From the NCBI RefSeq assembly GCF_015476235.1, contig NZ_CP064338.1:3038001-3102000 (forward strand): a stretch of DNA of 64,000 bases, given 5' to 3'. Positions within the stretch are counted from its first letter, which is position 1. Every line of letters starts with the position of its first letter. Source of the stretch: Caldimonas thermodepolymerans. Its GTDB lineage: Bacteria > Pseudomonadota > Gammaproteobacteria > Burkholderiales > Burkholderiaceae_C. The position numbers and the translations under genes are program-made. A model generated the notes under the pieces. That model ran no database searches. It was not told the DNA's origin and saw only the letters and a list, made by a program, of their open reading frames with translations. Positions 27,852 through 35,706 of this stretch are shown here, in pieces.

Positions 27852-27872
27852 AGGGGCGGCCAGGCCGCCCCT
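27852..27872 (-). terminator. GC hairpin between pilJ and chpA
   Basis: Stem GGGGCGGC / GCCGCCCC (27853-27860 and 27864-27871) with a 3-base loop, 15 bases past the pilJ stop on the minus strand. There is no T tract after it, so it may reduce read-through or protect the 3' end of pilJ mRNA rather than terminate fully. Confidence 0.3.
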
Positions 27873-27886
27873 TGTCCCTGCGGCGA

Positions 27887-30205
27887 TCAGTTGATCTTGA
27901 AACGTGCCACCGACTGCTTCAGCTCTTCCGCGGACTTCGACAGCTCGCGCACCAGCTGGGCCGTCGAACGCGTACCTTCACCGGTCTGCTCCGTCACCGC
28001 GAAGATGTGCTGGATGTTGCCGGCCACCACGTTCGCCGATTCGGCTTCGCGCAGCGCCTGCGCCGAGATCTGCTCGATCAGGTCGGCCAGCTGGCGCGAC
28101 ACGCGGTCGATCTCGCCGAGGGCGGCACCGGCCGCGTCGGACAGCTTGGCCCCCTCGACCACGCCCTGGGTCGAGCGCTCCATGGCCGCCACGGCGTCCT
28201 GCGTGTCGGTCTGAATGGTCTTCACCAGCGCCGCGATCTGGCGCGTCGCGTCCGCCGAGCGTTCGGCCAGCCGCTGCACTTCCTCGGCCACCACCGAGAA
28301 GCCACGGCCCGCTTCACCGGCCGAGGCGGCCTGGATGGCGGCGTTCAGCGCCAGCACGTTGGTCTGCTCGGTAATGTCGGAAATCAGCTCGGTGATTTCC
28401 CCGATCTCCTGCGACGATTCGCCCAGCCGCTTGATCCGCTTGGAGGTTTCCTGGATCTGCTCGCGGATCGCGTTCATGCCGCCGATCGCGTTTTCCACCG
28501 CCGCGCGGCCCTGGGCCGTGGCCTGCAGCGACTGGCGGGCCACCTGCGCGGATTGCTGGGCCTGCGCGGACACCTCGTTGATTCGGTTGGCCATCTGCAG
28601 CACCGACTCGCCGGTCTCGCGGATCTCGCGCAGCTGCTCGGTCGAGGCGGCCAGCAGCTCGGTCGACGTGGCTTCCACCTGCTGCGTGGTCTCGGTCACG
28701 CGCGCCACCGTGCCCTGCACCTGGGCCACCAGGGTGCGCAGCTCTTCCACGGTGTAGTTCACCGAGTCGGCGATCGCGCCCGTGATGTCCTCGGTCACCG
28801 TAGCCTGCTGCGTCAGGTCGCCCTCGGCCACCGTCTGCAGTTCGTTCATCAGCCGCAGAATGGCCGCCTGGTTGGCGTCGTTGACGCGCTTGGCTTCCTG
28901 CTCCTGGCGCTCGGCCTCGAGCCGTTGCTGCTCGGCGATCAGGGCGCGCTGGCGCTGGTCCTGGATGTAGGCATAGGCCAGGCCGGCGATGCCCAGCAGC
29001 GCCAGCAGCAGCGAGACCGCGACGAAGATCAGGTTGGCGGTACCGAAGCCGGCTTCGTTCGACAGGCGCTCCTGCACCGCTTCCAGGCCTTTGCGCAGCG
29101 GTTCGCTGTCCGCGATGATCGACGCCTGCGCTTCACGCGCGGACACCAGGCCCTGCAGGTTGCCCAGGATCGCGCCGGCCTGCGTGCGGGTCTGCTCGTA
29201 CAGCTCCAGCAGCGCCTCGAGCCGCTCGCGGGTCTGCTCGTCGCGGGTGCCGGGCAGGCGCAGCTCGGGGCTGCCGTCCTTCAGGCCCTCGGCGATCTCG
29301 CGGAAGGAGTTCAGGTCCTTGCCCAGCAGGAACACCGCCTCGGGACTCACGCCTTCCATCGTCAGGAACTCGTTGGCCGACTTGCCGATGCGCTGGGTCA
29401 GCATCACGAGCTGGCCGGCGGCGGAGATCTCGGCGGGCGAGGCGTTCTGCTGCAGCTTGAGCGAGGAGATGGTCTCGGCGATCTCCAGCAGGTCCGACGA
29501 CTGGCGGTTGATCGCGCGCAGCGCCTGGCCGACCTGGGTCAGGATCTGCTGCTGCTCGAGCACGGTGGTGGCGTTCTTCTCGGCGCGGTCGACCAGCGGC
29601 ATCAGCGGCGCGAGCACCTCCTGCACCGCGGGCGAGGCCGGCTGCAGGCCGGTGGCCCCATCGCCCTGGCGCAGGCCGCGGGCGTCACGCACCAGCACCG
29701 TCACGCTTTCCTTGACCTCGGGGAAGGCCTGGGGGCTGCCCACCAGCGCCTGCGACACGGACTTCGCGAGCCGCTGCGACTGCATCAGCGCCTGGCCGGT
29801 GGCACCCACCTGGGCCGCGACGCGGTTGGCCGACGTCTGTGCCAGGAACACCACCAGCACCAGGCCCAGCAGGCCGGCACCGGTCAGCGACCACAGCACG
29901 CGCTGCTGGGTGTTGGACGGCAGGTGCCCGATGACCGGCATCGCCACGCCGCCGGCCTCGCCCTCCAAGCTGGCCGTGCGGGTCTCGGCGAACTCGCCGG
30001 GCAGCTCGGACGGGGCGGCTTCGGAGATCATCGAAGAATCGCTGGCGACGGTCGACACCGGTGCGCGGTCCAGCGCCGCCGCGCCGCCAGGGCCCGGCAG
30101 CGGCAGATCGCCGAGCGCCTGGGTCCCTCCATCGAACGACGCGTCCGGCCCGTCGTCTGCGGACGACTTGCTGCCCAAACCTTTGAACTTGTTGAAGAAC
30201 CCCAT
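27887..30205 (-). CDS. pilJ: Methyl-accepting chemotaxis protein PilJ
   Basis: Receptor that feeds ChpA. The 772-residue protein has a long N-terminal cytoplasmic stretch, a first membrane helix around 130-150, and a periplasmic PilJ-type domain with helical repeats such as [15 protein letters not shown] and [14 protein letters not shown] second helix around 393-413 ([18 protein letters not shown]) and a HAMP-like linker follow. The signalling domain has the hairpin tip [38 protein letters not shown] precedes the ATG. It sits between pilI and chpA. Confidence 0.95.
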   Translation of the reverse strand: MGFFNKFKGLGSKSSADDGPDASFDGGTQALGDLPLPGPGGAAALDRAPVSTVASDSSMISEAAPSELPGEFAETRTASLEGEAGGVAMPVIGHLPSNTQQRVLWSLTGAGLLGLVLVVFLAQTSANRVAAQVGATGQALMQSQRLAKSVSQALVGSPQAFPEVKESVTVLVRDARGLRQGDGATGLQPASPAVQEVLAPLMPLVDRAEKNATTVLEQQQILTQVGQALRAINRQSSDLLEIAETISSLKLQQNASPAEISAAGQLVMLTQRIGKSANEFLTMEGVSPEAVFLLGKDLNSFREIAEGLKDGSPELRLPGTRDEQTRERLEALLELYEQTRTQAGAILGNLQGLVSAREAQASIIADSEPLRKGLEAVQERLSNEAGFGTANLIFVAVSLLLALLGIAGLAYAYIQDQRQRALIAEQQRLEAERQEQEAKRVNDANQAAILRLMNELQTVAEGDLTQQATVTEDITGAIADSVNYTVEELRTLVAQVQGTVARVTETTQQVEATSTELLAASTEQLREIRETGESVLQMANRINEVSAQAQQSAQVARQSLQATAQGRAAVENAIGGMNAIREQIQETSKRIKRLGESSQEIGEITELISDITEQTNVLALNAAIQAASAGEAGRGFSVVAEEVQRLAERSADATRQIAALVKTIQTDTQDAVAAMERSTQGVVEGAKLSDAAGAALGEIDRVSRQLADLIEQISAQALREAESANVVAGNIQHIFAVTEQTGEGTRSTAQLVRELSKSAEELKQSVARFKIN

Positions 30206-30240
30206 ATTTCCCTCTAGCTCTCGCTCGAATTCGGGACCGA

Positions 30241-30780
30241 TCAGCCCACGATCTTCAAAAAGGCCTCGTCGCCGGCCAACGCGCTGAGGCTCAGCTCCTG
30301 CCAGCGGCGGCCCTGGCCGTCGCGGTAGCGTCCACCCACGAACGACGGCCGCACCCGGCCGTCGTCGGCTTCCGCCTGCAGCTGTTCCTTGCTGCGCAGC
30401 CCTGCCAGCCGCTCGACCAGCAGGGCGCAGTTGACTTCCAGCGCCGGGTTGAAGGCCACCAGGCGGGCCTGCTCTCGCAGGCTGTCCGACGGCGCCACGG
30501 TCGAGGCGGTGTTCCTGAAGCCCAGGAAGCCTGCCAGGTCCACCAACCCGTGCAGGCCGCCGCGCAGGTTCGCCACGCCGAGGAACCAGGACTTGGTATG
30601 GGGAACCGTCACGTAAGCGCCAAAGGGAAAGATCTCGCCGGCCTCGGACAACGGCAGCAGGAACCCCTGGCCGGCCGATTCCACCGCCAGCCAGTTGGCC
30701 GTGCGAGCCTCGCTACGGGCCGCCTGCAAACGTTCGGCCAGCCGGCTCTGCAACTCACGCAGCGCTTCTTTTTTCGCCAT
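30241..30780 (-). CDS. pilI: CheW-like adaptor protein PilI
   Basis: Adaptor of 179 residues that couples PilJ to ChpA. It is a CheW domain with [43 protein letters not shown]-type order: a conserved NLRG turn followed by LVDLAGFLG, and [13 protein letters not shown] in the second half. It lies 35 bases before pilJ and 71 after pilH, in the standard order pilG-pilH-pilI-pilJ-chpA. Confidence 0.93.
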   Translation of the reverse strand: MAKKEALRELQSRLAERLQAARSEARTANWLAVESAGQGFLLPLSEAGEIFPFGAYVTVPHTKSWFLGVANLRGGLHGLVDLAGFLGFRNTASTVAPSDSLREQARLVAFNPALEVNCALLVERLAGLRSKEQLQAEADDGRVRPSFVGGRYRDGQGRRWQELSLSALAGDEAFLKIVG

Positions 30781-30851
30781 TCGTCTCGCCTGTGGTCCTG
30801 TGGGATCGCGCGCGGGCGTCCGGTCGTGCTGTACGGTTGCGCCCGGACGGG

Positions 30852-31217
30852 TCAGTCGAACGCGCGGATCTTGGCGATCAGTTCATCAGGATCGACCGGC
30901 TTGACGACATAGTCGCGCGCGCCCTGGCGCATGCCCCAGACCTTGTCGGTATCCTGGTTCTTGCTGGTGCACATGATCACCGGCACGTCCGCGTAGTTGG
31001 GGTCGCGGGTGATGGAGCGGGTCAGCTGGAAGCCGTTCTGGCCCGGCATGACGACGTCCATCAGGATCAGGTCCGGCTTTTCCTCGGCCAGGCGACGCAT
31101 GGCTTCGTCGCCGTTCTCCGCGGTGCGCACCGAATAACCCTTCTTGGTCAGCAGCTCGGAAAGGAAGTGCAGCTCCGTTTTCGAATCGTCCACCAAAAGG
31201 ATCTTCTTGACTGGCAT
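30852..31217 (-). CDS. pilH: Single-domain response regulator PilH
   Basis: CheY-like receiver of 121 residues with ILLVDDSKTELHFL, the phospho-aspartate in DLILMDVVMPGQNGFQ, and the switch lysine in DYVVKPVDPDEL. In Pseudomonas PilH counteracts PilG and affects pilus retraction. GAGGAACTGAG precedes the ATG. It was assigned as PilH rather than PilG because it lies second in the operon and carries LMDVVMPGQNGFQL. Confidence 0.92.
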   Translation of the reverse strand: MPVKKILLVDDSKTELHFLSELLTKKGYSVRTAENGDEAMRRLAEEKPDLILMDVVMPGQNGFQLTRSITRDPNYADVPVIMCTSKNQDTDKVWGMRQGARDYVVKPVDPDELIAKIRAFD

Positions 31218-31316
31218 GACTCAGTTCCTCACTCGTTGCCGCATCGAGGCGGCCTCTTCCTTACAATGTGTACGGGCGGATGATTGTGATGCGGCACCGC
31301 GCCGTCAGTCTGTGTA

Positions 31317-31718
31317 TTAAGTCGCCCGACTGCTGTATTGCTCCACGGCCTGGAGCAGTTGATCCTTGGTGAACGGCTTGGTCAGGTAGTCCTCGGAGCC
31401 CACCATGCGCCCACGGGCCTTGTCGAACAGGCCGTCCTTGGACGACAGCATGATCACCGGGACCTGGGAGAATTTGGGGTTGCGCTTGATGATGGCGCAG
31501 GTCTGGTAGCCGTCCAGACGGGGCATCAGGATGTCGCAGAAGATCAGGTCGGGCTCATGGTCGTTGACCTTGGCCAGTGCGTCGAAGCCGTCCTCGGCCA
31601 GCACCACCTGGTATCCACCTTGCTTCAGAAAGATTTCGGCACTGCGACGTATCGTGTTGCTGTCGTCGATCACCAGCACCTTCGTGGTGGCGCCTGCGTT
31701 CGTCGCGTTATCGCTCAC
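31317..31718 (-). CDS. pilG: Single-domain response regulator PilG
   Basis: CheY-like receiver of 133 residues, first gene of the Chp/Pil operon, thought to promote pilus extension and cAMP signalling. Motifs are KVLVIDDSNTIRRSAEIFLKQ, phospho-site DLIFCDILMPRLDGYQ and DYLTKPFTKDQLLQAVEQY. The start codon is GTG (31716-31718) behind a GGAGAGG ribosome site. The rubredoxin gene ends 42 bases upstream, so the operon may begin with it. Confidence 0.94.
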   Translation of the reverse strand: MSDNATNAGATTKVLVIDDSNTIRRSAEIFLKQGGYQVVLAEDGFDALAKVNDHEPDLIFCDILMPRLDGYQTCAIIKRNPKFSQVPVIMLSSKDGLFDKARGRMVGSEDYLTKPFTKDQLLQAVEQYSSRAT

Positions 31719-31760
31719 TGACCCCTCTCCTCAACGACTTGCGTGACAGGTTTGCGTCGG

Positions 31761-31934
31761 CTAAATCTGAACCATCTCGAAGTCCTCCTTGCGGGCGCCG
31801 CATTCGGGACAGGTCCAGTTCATCGGCACTTCGGCCCAGGGGGTACCGGGCGGGATGCCATGCTCGGGGTCGCCGGCGGCCTCGTCATAGATCCATCCGC
31901 AGATCAGGCACATCCAAGTTCGAGACTCGCTCAC
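31761..31934 (-). CDS. Rubredoxin
   Basis: A 57-residue one-iron electron carrier, too short for many gene finders. It carries both iron motifs, CLICGWIYDEAAG and NWTCPECGARKEDFEMV, and ends in QI. The GTG at 31934 gives VSESRTWMCLICG, which fits the usual rubredoxin length; an ATG at 31913 would give 50 residues, starting right before the first cysteine. A rubredoxin between a thiD-like gene and pilG is a common Burkholderiales arrangement. The electron partner is unknown. Confidence 0.9.
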   Translation of the reverse strand: MSESRTWMCLICGWIYDEAAGDPEHGIPPGTPWAEVPMNWTCPECGARKEDFEMVQI

Positions 31935-31949
31935 TTTGTATCAGTTTCA

Positions 31950-31973
31950 CTACAATGATGCGAGCCATTGTAG
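31950..31973. promoter_or_regulatory. Inverted repeat upstream of the rubredoxin gene
   Basis: Perfect arms CTACAATG and CATTGTAG (31950-31957, 31966-31973) separated by 8 bases, 16 bases before the rubredoxin GTG. The minus strand reads a -10-like TACAAT within an arm, though no -35 fits. It may be an operator or an mRNA hairpin. Confidence 0.4.
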
Positions 31974-32014
31974 CCTTACGAATACACGAAACCGCGAGGG
32001 TTTGTGCGAACTTA

Positions 32015-32032
32015 CACGTGATTGTTCACGTG
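32015..32032. promoter_or_regulatory. Paired CACGTG palindromes between rubredoxin and thiD
   Basis: Two copies of the self-complementary CACGTG (32015-32020 and 32027-32032) six bases apart, flanked by TnA/T bases that make a larger imperfect inverted repeat. It lies in the 136-base divergent intergenic region, 39 bases before thiD. It may be a binding site for a regulator; no known family is assigned. Confidence 0.35.
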
Positions 32033-32070
32033 AATCCTGTCTCTGCATCACGTAGCCCAACCGGCTTCCC

Positions 32071-32994
32071 ATGACCACTGAATCCGCCCCCCTAGAGACG
32101 CCGCAAGATCCGGCCCAGGACCTGACCGGTCCGCCGTGCGTGATGACCTTCAACGCCAACGACCCGAGCGGGGCCGGGGGGACGGGTGGCGACGTCGCCA
32201 CCCTGTGCGCGATGGGGGCCCATCCCCTGCCCGTGGTCACCGCGGTGCTGATCCGTGACACGGCCGAGGTCTTCGACCACCACACCATCGACGACGACGC
32301 CATCGTCGAGCAGGCGCGCAGCATCCTGGAAGACGCCGCGATCTCGGCCTGGAAGGTGGGGTTCCTCGGCAGCGCCGAGGGCGTCAGCGCGGTCGCCGAG
32401 GTCCTGAGCGACTACCCGGACGTCCCGCTGGTCACGCACCTGCCCAACCTGTCCTGGATGGACGAGGCCGCCCACGAGGCCTACCACGAGGCCTTCCGCG
32501 AGCTGATCCTGCCGCAGACCGAGGTGCTGGTCGGCAACCACAAGACGCTGACCGACTTCCTGCTGCCCGAATGGGACGCGGACCGCCCGGCCTCGCCGCG
32601 CGAGCTGGCGATGGCTGCGGCTGACCACGGCACCCGCTTCGTGCTGGTCACCGGCGTGCAGCTGCCCGACCACTACGTCGACAACGTGCTGGCCTCGCCC
32701 GAGGGGGCGATCACCGGCGAGAAGTTCGAACGCTTCGACACCACCTTCATCGGTGCCGGCGAGACGCTGTCGGCCGCGCTGGCCGCGATGCTGGCCAACG
32801 GCGCCGAGCTGCACATCGCCGTGTCCGAGGCGCTGGCCTTCCTGGACCAGACGCTGGACGCCGGCTTCCGGCCCGGCATGGGCTCGGTCGTGCCCGACCG
32901 CTTCTTCTGGGCCCAGCCGCCCGAGGAAGGCGGCGAGGCCCAGGAAGGCGCCGACGACGCCGAAACTTCGCAAGATCCCCGACATGTCCACTAA
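32071..32994 (+). CDS. thiD: Divergent ThiD-like hydroxymethylpyrimidine kinase family protein
   Basis: A 307-residue ribokinase-fold protein related to HMP/HMP-phosphate kinase of thiamine synthesis. The N-terminal substrate and glycine region reads [19 protein letters not shown], close to the family. Near the C-terminus the usual GTGC anion-hole motif, whose cysteine is catalytic in ThiD, reads [16 protein letters not shown], so Glu replaces Cys. The acidic tail after about residue 285 is unusual. No other thiamine gene lies nearby; its stop overlaps hemL by 11 bases. The gene name reflects family only and the substrate should be tested. Confidence 0.75.
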   Translation: MTTESAPLETPQDPAQDLTGPPCVMTFNANDPSGAGGTGGDVATLCAMGAHPLPVVTAVLIRDTAEVFDHHTIDDDAIVEQARSILEDAAISAWKVGFLGSAEGVSAVAEVLSDYPDVPLVTHLPNLSWMDEAAHEAYHEAFRELILPQTEVLVGNHKTLTDFLLPEWDADRPASPRELAMAAADHGTRFVLVTGVQLPDHYVDNVLASPEGAITGEKFERFDTTFIGAGETLSAALAAMLANGAELHIAVSEALAFLDQTLDAGFRPGMGSVVPDRFFWAQPPEEGGEAQEGADDAETSQDPRHVH

Positions 32995-34270
32995 CGCAGC
33001 CCTGTTCGAGCGCGCACAGCGCGTCATCCCGGGCGGCGTGAACTCTCCCGTGCGTGCCTTCCGCGCGGTGGGCGGCACGCCGCGTTTCATCCAGCGCGCC
33101 GAAGGCGCCTACGTCTACGACGCCGAAGGCCGGCGCTACATCGACTACATCGGCTCCTGGGGCCCGATGATCCTGGGCCACGGACACCCGGCGGTGCTCG
33201 AGGCCGTGCACAAGGCCGCCGACGAGGGCTTGTCGTTCGGCGCGCCGACCGAGCGCGAGATCGAGCTGGCCGAGGAAATCCTCAAGCTGGTGCCGTCGAT
33301 GGGCCAGGTGCGCCTGGTCAGCTCCGGCACCGAGGCGGCGATGAGCGCGATCCGCCTCGCGCGCGGCGTCACCGGCCGGCCGAAACTCATCAAGTTCGAG
33401 GGCTGCTACCACGGCCATGCCGACGCGCTGCTGGTCAAGGCCGGCTCGGGCCTGGCGACCTTCGGCAACCCGACCAGCGCCGGCGTGCCGCCCGAGGTGG
33501 TGCAGCACACCCTGGTCCTGGAATACAACAACGTCGAGCAGCTCGAGCAGGCCTTCGCGCTGCACGGTGCCGAGCTGGCCTGCGTGATCGTCGAGCCGAT
33601 CGCCGGCAACATGAACTTCGTGCGCGCCAGCGTGCCGTTCATGACCCGGCTGCGCGAGCTGTGCACGCGGCACGGCGCGCTGCTGGTGCTCGACGAGGTG
33701 ATGACCGGCTTCCGCGTCGGCCTGCACGGCGCGCAGGGGCTGTACGCGCAGCTGATCCCGGGCTTCCGGCCGGACATCAGCGTGTTCGGCAAGGTGATCG
33801 GCGGAGGCATGCCGCTGGCGGCCTTCGGCGGCCCGCGCGAGGTGATGCAGCACCTGGCCCCGACCGGCCCGGTCTACCAGGCCGGCACGCTGTCGGGCAA
33901 CCCGGTGGCCACCGCCTGCGGCCTGGCCACGCTGAAGGAAATCCAGCGCCCGGGCTTCTTCGAGGCGCTCGCGCAGCGCACCCGCACGCTGGTCGACGGG
34001 CTGGCCCAGGTGGCGCGCGAGGCGGGCGTGCCGCTGGTCGCCGACAGCGAGGGCGGCATGTTCGGCTTCTTCTTCCTCGAGCAGCTGCCGCAGAACTACC
34101 AGCAGGTCATGGCCAGCGACAAGGAGCGCTTCAACCGCTTCTTCCACGGCATGCTGGAGCGCGGCGTCTACCTCGCCCCGGCCCTGTACGAGGCCGGCTT
34201 CGTCAGCGCCGCGCACGGCGCGGCCGACATCGACGCCACGCTGGCCGCAGCCCGCGAGGCCCTGCGCTGA
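32984..34270 (+). CDS. hemL: Glutamate-1-semialdehyde 2,1-aminomutase
   Basis: PLP enzyme making 5-aminolevulinate from glutamate-1-semialdehyde, the C5 route to heme. The 428-residue product has [12 protein letters not shown] at the N-terminus, [49 protein letters not shown] and the PLP lysine in [18 protein letters not shown]. The ATG at 32984 overlaps the end of thiD, implying coupled translation. It feeds the same pathway that provides heme for the oxidase near the left edge. Confidence 0.97.
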   Translation: MSTNAALFERAQRVIPGGVNSPVRAFRAVGGTPRFIQRAEGAYVYDAEGRRYIDYIGSWGPMILGHGHPAVLEAVHKAADEGLSFGAPTEREIELAEEILKLVPSMGQVRLVSSGTEAAMSAIRLARGVTGRPKLIKFEGCYHGHADALLVKAGSGLATFGNPTSAGVPPEVVQHTLVLEYNNVEQLEQAFALHGAELACVIVEPIAGNMNFVRASVPFMTRLRELCTRHGALLVLDEVMTGFRVGLHGAQGLYAQLIPGFRPDISVFGKVIGGGMPLAAFGGPREVMQHLAPTGPVYQAGTLSGNPVATACGLATLKEIQRPGFFEALAQRTRTLVDGLAQVAREAGVPLVADSEGGMFGFFFLEQLPQNYQQVMASDKERFNRFFHGMLERGVYLAPALYEAGFVSAAHGAADIDATLAAAREALR

Positions 34271-34276
34271 GATCCT

Positions 34277-34299
34277 GCCGGCCGCCGCGTGCGGCCGGC
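34277..34299 (+). repeat. Strong GC hairpin between hemL and mpl
   Basis: Stem GCCGGCCGC / GCGGCCGGC with a 5-base loop, seven bases after the hemL stop. There is no following T tract. It may limit read-through into mpl or protect the hemL mRNA. Confidence 0.35.
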
Positions 34300-34317
34300 G
34301 CTTCATTCGAGCATCCG

Positions 34318-35685
34318 ATGCACCTGCACATCCTCGGCATCTGCGGCACCTTCATGGGCGGGATCGCCGCACTGGCCCGCGAGGCCGGCCACCGCGTCAC
34401 GGGCTGCGACGCCGGCGTCTACCCGCCGATGAGCGACCAGCTGCGCGCGCTCGGCATCGACCTGATCGAGGGCTACACGCCCGACCAGCTGGCGCTGCGG
34501 CCCGACGTCTGGGTGATCGGCAACGTGGTCACGCGCGGCAACCCGCTGATGGAAGCCATCCTGGAAGCCGGGCTGCCCTACATCAGCGGCCCGCAGTGGC
34601 TGGCCGAGAACGTGCTGCAGGGCCGCCACGTGCTGGCCGTGGCCGGCACGCACGGCAAGACCACCACGACCTCGATGCTGGCCTGGATCCTGGAGCACGC
34701 CGGCCGGCAGCCGGGCTTCCTGGTCGGCGGCGTGCCGGAGAACTTCGGTGTCTCGGCACGCCTGGGCACGCCGGCGCCCGAGGGACGGCGCGCGCCGTTC
34801 GTGATCGAGGCGGACGAGTACGACACCGCGTTCTTCGACAAGCGCAGCAAGTTCGTGCACTACCGGCCGCGTACCGCGGTGCTCAACAACCTCGAGTTCG
34901 ACCACGCGGACATCTTCGAGGACCTGGCGGCGATCGAGAAACAGTTCCACCACCTGGTGCGCACGGTGCCAGGCTCGGGACGGCTGGTGGTCAACGGCCG
35001 CGAGGCCTCGCTGCAGCGCGTGCTCGAGCGCGGCTGCTGGAGCGAGACGGTGCGCTTCGGCGTCGCGGACGGCTGGAGCGCCGCGGGCGACCCGCAGGCC
35101 TTCGACGTGCTCAAGGCCGGGCAGCCCGTCGCGCGCGTCGCATGGGCGCTGCTGGGCGAGCACAACCAGCTCAACGCGCTGGCCGCGATCGCGGCGGCCG
35201 AACACGTCGGCGTCGCACCGGCCGAGGCCGCGGCGGCGCTGGCGACCTTCCGCAACGTCAAGCGCCGGCTGGAGCTGCGCGGCGAGGCCGGCGGCGTGAA
35301 GGTCTACGACGACTTCGCCCACCACCCGACGGCCATCCGCACCACGGTCGACGGGCTGCGCCGCAAGGTCGGCGCGCAGCGCATCCTGGCGGTGTTCGAG
35401 CCGCGCTCGAACACCATGAAGCTGGGCACGATGAAGTCGCAGCTGCCGTGGGCGCTGGAACAGGCCGACCTCGCCTTCTGCCACGGCGGCGGCCTCGGCT
35501 GGGATGCGGCCGAGGCGCTCGCGCCGATGGGCGGGCGCGCCCGGGTCGAGGACAGCATCGACGCGCTGGTCGAGCGCGTGGTCGCCGCAGCACGGCCGGG
35601 CGACCACGTGCTGTGCATGAGCAACGGCAGCTTCGGCGGCATCCACGCGAAGCTGCTGGCCGCCCTCGCGCAGCGCGCCGGCTGA
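34318..35685 (+). CDS. mpl: UDP-N-acetylmuramate:L-alanyl-gamma-D-glutamyl-meso-diaminopimelate ligase
   Basis: Peptidoglycan recycling enzyme that joins recovered tripeptide to UDP-MurNAc. The 455-residue product is a Mur ligase with ILGICGTFMGGIAALAREAGH at the start, the ATP loop VAGTHGKTTTTSMLAW, EADEYDTAFFDKRSKF, NLEFDHADIF and DDFAHHPTAI. The first motif GICGTFMGG and the YDTAFFDKRSKF block point to Mpl rather than MurC. Its partner in recycling, ampD, is 21 kb downstream. Confidence 0.95.
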   Translation: MHLHILGICGTFMGGIAALAREAGHRVTGCDAGVYPPMSDQLRALGIDLIEGYTPDQLALRPDVWVIGNVVTRGNPLMEAILEAGLPYISGPQWLAENVLQGRHVLAVAGTHGKTTTTSMLAWILEHAGRQPGFLVGGVPENFGVSARLGTPAPEGRRAPFVIEADEYDTAFFDKRSKFVHYRPRTAVLNNLEFDHADIFEDLAAIEKQFHHLVRTVPGSGRLVVNGREASLQRVLERGCWSETVRFGVADGWSAAGDPQAFDVLKAGQPVARVAWALLGEHNQLNALAAIAAAEHVGVAPAEAAAALATFRNVKRRLELRGEAGGVKVYDDFAHHPTAIRTTVDGLRRKVGAQRILAVFEPRSNTMKLGTMKSQLPWALEQADLAFCHGGGLGWDAAEALAPMGGRARVEDSIDALVERVVAAARPGDHVLCMSNGSFGGIHAKLLAALAQRAG

Positions 35686-35706
35686 ACGCCGCCGCGCCGA
35701 CGCGCT

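Noticed and set aside
27497-30217. 906-residue plus-strand frame opposite pilJ and the start of chpA
   Set aside because: Runs across two well-defined minus-strand genes; composition is an Arg/His/Leu-rich shadow.
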